NCBI GenBank assembly: GCA_902797015.1
Contig: CADBRG010000076.1
Location: forward strand, 1 to 25,822
Length of the DNA: 25,822 bases
Source of the DNA: an uncultured Lachnospiraceae bacterium
GTDB lineage: Bacteria; Bacillota; Clostridia; Lachnospirales; Lachnospiraceae
Direction: 5' to 3'
Numbering within the stretch: position 1 is the stretch's first letter; each line of letters begins with the position of its first letter. This document shows positions 6,826 through 13,327 of this stretch, piece after piece. The notes below the pieces were generated by a model. It saw nothing but the letters and a program-made list of their open reading frames with translations, did not search any database and was not told where the DNA came from. The translations under genes were made by a program, and so were the position numbers.

Positions 6826-7260
6826 ATGAAAATATCAACACGCGGGCGTTACGCGCTCAGAATGATGATCGATCTGGCAGAGCATGACGGAGATGAGTTC
6901 ATTGCTTTGAAAGAAATCACAAAAAGACAGGGAATATCCAAAAAGTATATGGAGCAGATCATACCGCTTTTGAATCAGGCGCATCTTCTGCGGACGGCAA
7001 AGGGACAAAAGGGCGGCTATAAGCTGGCACGGAACCCGTCAGAGATCACAATCGCAGAGATTGTTTCCTGTGCGGAAGGTGGTCTGAATGTAATTGACTG
7101 TCTGGAAGATGAAGTGAATCAGTGCCCGAGAGCTGCATATTGCCGGACGCTTCCTGTATGGGAAGGTTTGCGGAAGCTGATCAATGACTACCTGTCAGGG
7201 ATTACCCTGCAGGATATTCTCGATCAGAATGCGGCAGAGATCGGGACGTATATGATCTAA
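6826..7260 (+). CDS. Rrf2 family transcriptional regulator no. 2
   Basis: A 144-residue Rrf2 protein: opening MKISTRGRYALRMMIDLAEH, winged helix-turn-helix with GISKKYMEQIIPLL, GQKGGYKLAR wing, then CLEDEVNQCPRAAYC (Cys92, Cys100, Cys106). The C-x7-C-x5-C spacing equals that of the first paralogue at 1530-1934 and resembles the IscR [2Fe-2S] site, so a redox, Fe-S or thiol signal is likely. A longer reading from GTG 6799 exists, but ATG 6826 has AAAGGAG 5-6 bases upstream and starts at the conserved N-terminus. The gene lies 43 bases before the TIR gene, with only a weak 5-bp hairpin (7267-7280) between, and has a palindrome in its own promoter. It is therefore likely the first gene and regulator of the TIR/STAND/RyR operon, though it could instead belong with cysK. 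Confidence 0.93.
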   Translation: MKISTRGRYALRMMIDLAEHDGDEFIALKEITKRQGISKKYMEQIIPLLNQAHLLRTAKGQKGGYKLARNPSEITIAEIVSCAEGGLNVIDCLEDEVNQCPRAAYCRTLPVWEGLRKLINDYLSGITLQDILDQNAAEIGTYMI

Positions 7261-7303
7261 GTAAGATTAGAATAATCTAACGTTTTAAGACCAGAGGGAT
7301 AAT

Positions 7304-8614
7304 ATGGGGTGTCAGATTTTTATCAGTTATCGCCGGGAAGGCGGAGAAATCATGGCAGCGTTCTTAAATGAACGACTGAAACAAAAGGGATATGATGTCT
7401 TTTATGATGTGGAAACATTGAATAATGGCGTGTTTGGAGACAATATATTCGAAGAGATTGAAAGTAGCAACGACGTGCTTGTCGTATTGCCGCAGGGAGG
7501 TCTGGATCGCTGCATCAATAACTCAGAAGACTGGGTCAGGAAAGAGGTGGTGCATGCAATCGAGCATCAGAAGAATATCATTCCTGTCATGATGCGGAAT
7601 TTCGTGTTTCCACAAAATCTTCCTGACGATATGAAAAAGTTAGCAGATTATAATGGTGTATCTGTCAACATGGAATACTTTGATGCCGTCTTTACAAAGC
7701 TGACGAATCAGCTGTTAATCAGTAAAGTAGATTATGATTCTGATGAAGAAAGATTTGATGAATTGAGGCAAAGGGCAAAAGAGGGAGACCCTGTCGCCAA
7801 GAATAAGCTTGCGTTTGCATATGAACATGGGCAGTATGGAAAGTATTCCTTTTCACCCAATCTGTCAGTGGCATTTCAGTTATATAATGAGGCATACTTT
7901 AAAACAAGCTATATGCCTGCGGCATATAATCTTGCAGATATCTATGAGCGATGTGCTAAGGATCTGACGCTGATTCCGGAATACGGAGTTGATATTGGAG
8001 AGCTTCGGGAAGCCGGAGAAATCAAGGATATGCTTCTTGAAAAGGCATATGACTATTATGCTCAGGCAGCCAGCTGTAATCTGGTGCCAGCTTATTATCG
8101 AATGGGGAATCTACTTGAACAGAAGGGTGCATTTAAAGAGGCGCTGAAGAATTATCAGAAGGCAGCAGATGCTGAGTATCCACCGGCGTTGAATGCATTG
8201 GGCTATATCTATCATAATGGATTTGGCGGCGTAAAAGTAGACATAAACGAAGCAATTAAAAATTATCAGAAGGCAATCGATAAAGAATACCCTGCGGCTA
8301 TTTATAATTACGCCATGTTGATCAGAACAGACCAGGAAAAAGAAGACGAGGCAGTTAAGTTGCTCAGGAAAGTAGCATATGGGGAGAATGCGATCCCGCT
8401 TGCAACATATGCGCTCGGTCATATTTATGAGAATAAACCGAAACCGGACTTGAGAAATGCGGTCATTTGCTATGAGCAGGCATTTGCGCGAGGGGTCAGA
8501 GAAGCAGGAGTCGCATTGGAACGGTGCAGAAATACGGTTTTGCTTTTAAAGGATCATGATAATGCAGGCGATAGAAAAGAAGAAAGTACAGGCGAAAAAG
8601 AAAACAGGATATAA
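7304..8614 (+). CDS. TIR domain protein with SEL1-like/TPR repeats, putative NADase
   Basis: A 436-residue cytoplasmic protein. Residues 1 to about 140 form a TIR domain: CQIFISYRREGG (beta A), YDVFYDVETLNNGVFGDNI (BB-loop region), DVLVVLPQGGLDRC, and EDWVRKEVVHAI followed by KNIIPVM. The last part closely follows the SARM1-type block in which the Glu of W-x-x-x-E is catalytic, so Glu81 is the predicted NAD-cleaving residue. Residues of about 150-410 are alpha-helical SEL1/TPR-like repeats, for example AAYNLADIYE, PAYYRMGNLLEQ, PALNALGYIYHNG and LATYALGHIYEN, a sensor or scaffold architecture. The C-terminus is charged and lacks membrane segments. GAGGG precedes the ATG. It overlaps the next gene by 53 bases, so the two are likely translationally coupled. 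NADase activity and an immune role are inference; TIR domains can also be pure adaptors. Confidence 0.9.
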   Translation: MGCQIFISYRREGGEIMAAFLNERLKQKGYDVFYDVETLNNGVFGDNIFEEIESSNDVLVVLPQGGLDRCINNSEDWVRKEVVHAIEHQKNIIPVMMRNFVFPQNLPDDMKKLADYNGVSVNMEYFDAVFTKLTNQLLISKVDYDSDEERFDELRQRAKEGDPVAKNKLAFAYEHGQYGKYSFSPNLSVAFQLYNEAYFKTSYMPAAYNLADIYERCAKDLTLIPEYGVDIGELREAGEIKDMLLEKAYDYYAQAASCNLVPAYYRMGNLLEQKGAFKEALKNYQKAADAEYPPALNALGYIYHNGFGGVKVDINEAIKNYQKAIDKEYPAAIYNYAMLIRTDQEKEDEAVKLLRKVAYGENAIPLATYALGHIYENKPKPDLRNAVICYEQAFARGVREAGVALERCRNTVLLLKDHDNAGDRKEESTGEKENRI

Positions 8615-10844
8615 CATATACGGGGTGAAAGACAAGACATTTCGTATTCTGGCAGGCCTGTTGGTAGGTGTGACAGCAGCATCTGTTTTAGATACCATGC
8701 TACCGATGCTGCCATGGTGGCTGCGTTTGATCGCGGAAGTGGTGCTGGTAGTTCTAGTCGTTGCGGTGTTGCTGTTGAAAGGCAGGTCTTCGAAAGAGCA
8801 GGTCGAAGCTTATCGCAGAACGGAAGGTTTTTCGTTCCTGGGGTTGTATAACATCGCAGTCGTCAAGGATCTTGACAGTGGTGACATTCTTTCCCGGGAG
8901 GCTGAAGCGTCCTATATCAAGCAGACGCTTGAGGAACTCGTTTTTCCGCAGAAAACGATCAAGCAGGCAGTCTGTTTGACAGGAACTTCCGGATGCGGGA
9001 AATCGACAATTTTGTCGTTTTTCAGGAAAATGTACGGAGAGGATTATGTGATTTACGATATGACCGATAACTATCCGGATTTTAAAATGATCCTGGAAAA
9101 GCATCTGGTAAAAGGAGAGACCAAAGGTTCAACAAAAGATATTAGTAATAATCTCGATAAGAAAATCAGCAATAAAAAAGTTGTTTTTATACTTGATCAG
9201 TTTGAACGCTATTTCTTCCTGGATGAAGATAAAAAGCATGAAGTCCGTGATCTGATCATGTTGATCGCCCGTAAGAATACAGCCTTAATCCTCTCCATGC
9301 GGGAAGAGTATCTGGCAGATTTCATGAAGGAATTCAATGTCAACAATCTGAAGGCACTTGGCAGAGAACGTGAGAACGGAGACAATTCCGGTATTTTAAA
9401 CGATCTTGTCAGTACAATTAAGGATTCCAGTCAAAACTATTTCATATTACCGGACAAAAGTAGTGAGAATGGATACGAGAAGTGGTATGATAATCTGATC
9501 AAAACGAATCACCGTATTCACTATGAACATATCGGTCCGGCTTTTGAAGATGCCGCATTGGAAAAAGTCGGGAATACCATTTTCTATTGTGAAAACCAGA
9601 ATGACGCTCATACACAGGAAAATGCCGAAGATCGTTTTGGCATGACAAAGCTCGAGCGTAAATGTGAACTGCAGCTTGGGGAGGATGGCAAACACTATTA
9701 CGAAAAACATAAGGCGGAGCCATTGATCGAACAGCAGATCTTCTATCACATGGCCGAGTATGAAAAGAAGCGGAAAAATGCTACAGATGAAATGCTTCTG
9801 GAGATGTATGATCTGGAAAGCTATGAACTGCTAAATCAGTATTTTGACATTCAGCTGACTTCGACCAATGATTACTATAATGCATCAAGGATCCTGTATC
9901 TGCTTTCGACGGCACGGATGCATCAGGTGGTCATGAAGAAAACGGATTTGATCTTCGGATTGAATCCGGACTACTTGTCACCGGAAGGCCATAAGCAGTT
10001 GTCAAAGGTGCTGGAGGATCTGGTAGACCTGCAGTTGATCCGACAGACCGTGAAAGATTCGGATCTGGAATATGAGATCGCGCATGACTTTATCGCACAG
10101 TCCTACTTAAACTACAGCAGTTCAAATATTGACAGGAATGTCAGAGGCGCGCTGGACATTTATCTTTCAGAATATCTGGACACCAGTAAGGCAGAAGGAA
10201 TCCGGGTGAAACGGGAGTTCTTCAAGAGAGTGCATCAGTCAGGCTATTATCGCAATTTGACGATCACGTTCGCGATCCTTGCAGTGATCGCGTATGCCTT
10301 TGTCAATCTGGTCTATAATCCGTGGACGCACGGTCTTTCAGTATGGAATGCTTACGGAGACGTCAAAAGCCTGTTCCCGCTGTTCGGAACCGAAATGAGT
10401 TTGATCTATCTTTTTTGTATGTACAATAAAGTGTTCCGGTTTTGCCGCGGCAAAAAGGAAAGGGGCTGTAAGATTACCTACGTGATCATTATGCTGGGAA
10501 CCCTCATCACGATGTTTGCGTATCCGCACAATATGTTATGCATCGGTGCATTCCTTGCTGTGATGGGATTTTTCGGCGCATTTCTTCTGGATGGGACCTA
10601 TCAGCGTGCGAGCCGGATGGAGCTGCGTAATTACGGGTTAAAATGTGCGCTGATGGGGATTGCATTTATATTCTTCCATCTGGTGATCTGGGCGTTTAAC
10701 CCGGTGATCCCGCGGTATCTGATCGTGGTGGAAATGATCATGACCTGTATCCTGATCGGATATGCATTTATGGCACACATGACCAGGGAGAATCTGTACG
10801 GACGTCTGATGGATGCGTCGAGTGAGCGTACGCTGCAGGAGTAA
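8562..10844 (+). CDS. Membrane-anchored STAND-like P-loop NTPase (nSTAND type)
   Basis: A 760-residue protein. Two hydrophobic helices (about 29-49 and 52-72) are followed by a P-loop NTPase: Walker A GTSGCGKST (141-149), Walker B VVFILDQFERYFF (207-219, Asp212) and a sensor-like SMREEY with Arg247. The DQFE form of Walker B is typical of nSTAND1 NTPases. Around 470-515 comes a winged-helix-like part ending YEIAHDFIAQSYL, matching the EVAHEAL-type motif of STAND proteins. From about 565 to 745 there are five or six further hydrophobic helices. STAND NTPases are ATP-dependent switches that oligomerise on sensing a trigger; here both ends are in the membrane. ATG 8556 is also possible, but AAAGGA (8548-8553) is better spaced for ATG 8562. 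The start lies inside the TIR gene. The RyR gene follows after 18 bases. Confidence 0.85.
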   Translation: MQAIEKKKVQAKKKTGYNIYGVKDKTFRILAGLLVGVTAASVLDTMLPMLPWWLRLIAEVVLVVLVVAVLLLKGRSSKEQVEAYRRTEGFSFLGLYNIAVVKDLDSGDILSREAEASYIKQTLEELVFPQKTIKQAVCLTGTSGCGKSTILSFFRKMYGEDYVIYDMTDNYPDFKMILEKHLVKGETKGSTKDISNNLDKKISNKKVVFILDQFERYFFLDEDKKHEVRDLIMLIARKNTALILSMREEYLADFMKEFNVNNLKALGRERENGDNSGILNDLVSTIKDSSQNYFILPDKSSENGYEKWYDNLIKTNHRIHYEHIGPAFEDAALEKVGNTIFYCENQNDAHTQENAEDRFGMTKLERKCELQLGEDGKHYYEKHKAEPLIEQQIFYHMAEYEKKRKNATDEMLLEMYDLESYELLNQYFDIQLTSTNDYYNASRILYLLSTARMHQVVMKKTDLIFGLNPDYLSPEGHKQLSKVLEDLVDLQLIRQTVKDSDLEYEIAHDFIAQSYLNYSSSNIDRNVRGALDIYLSEYLDTSKAEGIRVKREFFKRVHQSGYYRNLTITFAILAVIAYAFVNLVYNPWTHGLSVWNAYGDVKSLFPLFGTEMSLIYLFCMYNKVFRFCRGKKERGCKITYVIIMLGTLITMFAYPHNMLCIGAFLAVMGFFGAFLLDGTYQRASRMELRNYGLKCALMGIAFIFFHLVIWAFNPVIPRYLIVVEMIMTCILIGYAFMAHMTRENLYGRLMDASSERTLQE

Positions 10845-10862
10845 TGGCAGGAGAGAATAGGA

Positions 10863-12269
10863 ATGGCTGAGATTTTTAAACAGGTGATCAAACGATTCTT
10901 CTGGGTTCCGTTCGTGCTTGGCATGATCGGATATTTCGGGCTGTCGCATATGGGCTTCTGGGAGGCCATTTATGCGTCCGGTGCGTTGTATTTTGTCAAT
11001 CCGGTTACGGACCACAGTAATATTATAATTCTGCTTGCAAAGATCACAGCAGTGCTCGTTACGACCAGTATCTTGATCGTGATCTTAAGCAGTCTGGCAG
11101 CTGCGATCGATCGTTTCTTTACCCGCAGGCATAAGGATTCGACAGCAGTCTACAGTAATACCGAAGGAGGCGTGCGGTTGGCCAAATCGCTTCGCCACGG
11201 ATACCTGGCGCCGGGGAAGAAGGCAGAAAAGACCGAAAACCATATCATCATGTATCAGGATGATCTGGCAAACATCAGACTGTTTACGGATCAGAAGCAG
11301 GAATTCTCCGGGAAGCAGGTGTATCTCCTGCTCAATGAGATCGATCCGTTTTTGTTGGATGCAGGCGGCGATGTGCACTATTTCAATATTTTCGATCTGA
11401 CGGCAAGGAAGTACTGGAAGGACAGGAATCTGTTTGAGGAAACCAAAGGACAGGAAGCGGTAAAGATCGCGATCATCGGATATGAAAAAGTAGGACAGGC
11501 AATCTTTCGCTATGCGTATCTGAACAATATTTATCGTCTGGATCAAATGATTGAATATCATGTCTGGGGCGCGGATTCCGTGCAGAAGGAATTTCTGAAA
11601 GAACTGGATTTTTGCAACAACGACCAGGTGATCATACATGAAGAAGACTGTCGGGAATCACTGGATCTGATCGCGGAAATGTCCCGCGTGATCTTGACGA
11701 AGGAACCCTACATCGAATTGCTGCAGGAGATTCTTTACAGGAATCCGGATGGGAAAGTCCACTGCTGGAGTCCGCAGCAGATGGAGCTTGACAAGATCTA
11801 TGCAGGGAATTCAGTCATCGTATTCGGAATGCTGAATGAGATCCTGACAGAGGATCAGATCAAGCGGGAAGAAGTTTATCGGAAGGCAAAGCTTTTCAAC
11901 TATGATTACGCACTTCGTTATGAGAACCGCCATGCGGGCGCGGCGTTTGAGAAGGAGATGGAAACTGCCTGGGATGCACTGGATGGATTTAAAAAGGGAT
12001 CCAATATCGCGAGGGCAGACCATTACTGGATCGAAAAGCGTCTTGCCAAAGATGGGGTAGAAGAACCGGTATTGTGGGAGCTGGAGCACATTCGGTGGTG
12101 TCGTTTCCATTATATGAATCACTGGAGATATGATCCGGTTCGTGACAACGCAAAGCGTCGTCATCATCTGCTGATTCCGTATGCTGATCTGCCACAAGAG
12201 GAAAAAGAAAAAGACGGCATATGGGATGCCATCTTGAGAGAAGAAATAGAAAAACTGACGCAGGAGTAA
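10863..12269 (+). CDS. Membrane protein with channel-like N-terminus, Rossmann-like core and RyR domain
   Basis: A 468-residue protein. Helix 1 spans about 12-30 and helix 2 about 54-84. Between them, GFWEAIYASGALYFVNPVTD (31-50) looks like the re-entrant segment of two-helix channel proteins that carry TrkA-N domains. A basic stretch FFTRRHKDS follows. Residues 199-330 form a Rossmann-like unit opening VKIAIIGYEKVGQAIF. Its glycine motif reads G-Y-E-K-V-G, with Glu where TrkA-N domains have the central Gly. The C-terminus (about 383-460) is an RyR domain: LWELEHIRWCRFHYMNHW, YDPVRDNAKRRHHLLIPY and LPQEEKEKD match the ryanodine receptor repeat pattern. RyR domains in bacteria are proposed ligand-binding modules. 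Channel activity and ligand are inference. AGGAG lies 8-9 bases upstream; it is the third gene of the cassette and a likely effector. Confidence 0.8.
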   Translation: MAEIFKQVIKRFFWVPFVLGMIGYFGLSHMGFWEAIYASGALYFVNPVTDHSNIIILLAKITAVLVTTSILIVILSSLAAAIDRFFTRRHKDSTAVYSNTEGGVRLAKSLRHGYLAPGKKAEKTENHIIMYQDDLANIRLFTDQKQEFSGKQVYLLLNEIDPFLLDAGGDVHYFNIFDLTARKYWKDRNLFEETKGQEAVKIAIIGYEKVGQAIFRYAYLNNIYRLDQMIEYHVWGADSVQKEFLKELDFCNNDQVIIHEEDCRESLDLIAEMSRVILTKEPYIELLQEILYRNPDGKVHCWSPQQMELDKIYAGNSVIVFGMLNEILTEDQIKREEVYRKAKLFNYDYALRYENRHAGAAFEKEMETAWDALDGFKKGSNIARADHYWIEKRLAKDGVEEPVLWELEHIRWCRFHYMNHWRYDPVRDNAKRRHHLLIPYADLPQEEKEKDGIWDAILREEIEKLTQE

Positions 12270-12295
12270 ATGCAGATCAGATGAAAGGAAGAAGG

Positions 12296-13327
12296 ATGAA
12301 ACAGGTTTTTGAACCTGCCACGATCGGCAGCATGACGATGAAAAACCGGATCTTCCGGGCGGCAACGGGAGATGCACATGCGATCAACGGACACTATGCG
12401 CCGGAGGATTTTGCCTGGTATGAGACTATGGCTGACAGCGGTGTCGGCGCGATCATATCGGGGTTAGCAAATGTCTGCGATTATCCGATGCGGGATGAGC
12501 CCGGGATGCTTGGAATCTATGATGACTCGTTTTTGGAAGAGTATCAGAAGCTGGCAGATATGATTCATCAAAAGGATTCGCGTCTAATCGTGCAGCTGGT
12601 GCACTGCGGATCGAATACCTATGTAACAGGCCGGACGATCTATGCGCCGAGTGCGGTGACAAATCCGATGAGCGGTGCAGAACCGGTGGAACTGTCAGTA
12701 GAGGATATTGGCAGGATCCGTGAGGCTTTTGTACGTGCCGCTTTGCTTGCAAAGAAGGCCGGCTGTGACGGCGTTGAACTGCACGGAGCGCATGGATATC
12801 TTTTGCATGAATTCCTGTCGCCTTATTACAATAAACGGACAGACGAGTATGGCGGAAACATAGAAAACAGATCCCGTCTTTTGTCTGAGATCTGTACAGA
12901 GATACGGGCTGCAACAGATCTGGATTTCCCGATATTGGTTAAGATTAACTGCAATGATGCAGTGCCGGGGATCACGAAAGAAGACTTTCTGGAAACAGGA
13001 CGCATTTTGGAAAAAGCAGGAGCAAGTGCGATCGAAGTCAGCGGCTCCTGGAAGAGTAATAAAAGCTGGCAGCCGTATTTCCTGGCAGAGACAAAAGAAC
13101 TGGCAGAGGCTCTGAACATACCGGTGATCCTCACAGGCGGGGTACGGGATCTGCCTGAATTAGAGAAGATCATCGCAGAGACGCAGATTGCTTTTGCGGG
13201 CATGTGCCGCCCGTTTATCGTAGAGCCCAAACTGCTGGAACGCTGGGAAAGCGGGAACCTGGGCAGATCCTGGTGCAGAAGCTGCAATGCCTGTATGACG
13301 ACGAAGCTTATCTGCCCGTACCGCTAA
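12296..13327 (+). CDS. NADH:flavin oxidoreductase, Old Yellow Enzyme family (barrel-only form)
   Basis: A 343-residue FMN TIM-barrel reductase. The opening VFEPATIGSMTMKNRIFRAAT, the active-site run GVELHGAHGYLLHEFLSPYYN, the following RTDEYGGNIENRSR and the late VILTGGVRD are family signatures. It lacks the C-terminal FAD/NAD half of 2,4-dienoyl-CoA reductases. However, it ends WCRSCNACMTTKLICPYR, where four cysteines (C-x2-C-x2-C-x6-C) resemble the 4Fe-4S site that joins the two halves in those larger enzymes. Substrate unknown, probably an activated alkene. Longer in-frame starts exist upstream (12221, inside the RyR gene, and 12281). ATG 12296 is chosen because it begins at the conserved N-terminus and follows AAAGGAAGAAGG. 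It starts 26 bases after the RyR gene and may be in the same transcript. Its 3' end overlaps the MATE gene by 20 bases, tail to tail. Confidence 0.9.
   Translation: MKQVFEPATIGSMTMKNRIFRAATGDAHAINGHYAPEDFAWYETMADSGVGAIISGLANVCDYPMRDEPGMLGIYDDSFLEEYQKLADMIHQKDSRLIVQLVHCGSNTYVTGRTIYAPSAVTNPMSGAEPVELSVEDIGRIREAFVRAALLAKKAGCDGVELHGAHGYLLHEFLSPYYNKRTDEYGGNIENRSRLLSEICTEIRAATDLDFPILVKINCNDAVPGITKEDFLETGRILEKAGASAIEVSGSWKSNKSWQPYFLAETKELAEALNIPVILTGGVRDLPELEKIIAETQIAFAGMCRPFIVEPKLLERWESGNLGRSWCRSCNACMTTKLICPYR

Noticed and set aside
7267..7286. Hairpin TTAGA / TCTAA followed by CGTTTT between rrf2 no. 2 and the TIR gene
   Set aside because: Only 5 A-T-rich pairs; too weak to call a terminator, so the genes are treated as possibly co-transcribed.
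11085..12377. Two long minus-strand frames opposite the RyR gene (184 and 188 codons)
   Set aside because: They mirror the codon pattern of the RyR gene, lack ribosome sites and show no family motifs.
6692..13327. Evidence that the TIR/STAND/RyR cassette is a mobile island
   Set aside because: No integrase, transposase, tRNA, attachment repeats or obvious change of base composition were found at its borders; lateral transfer stays possible but is not shown.
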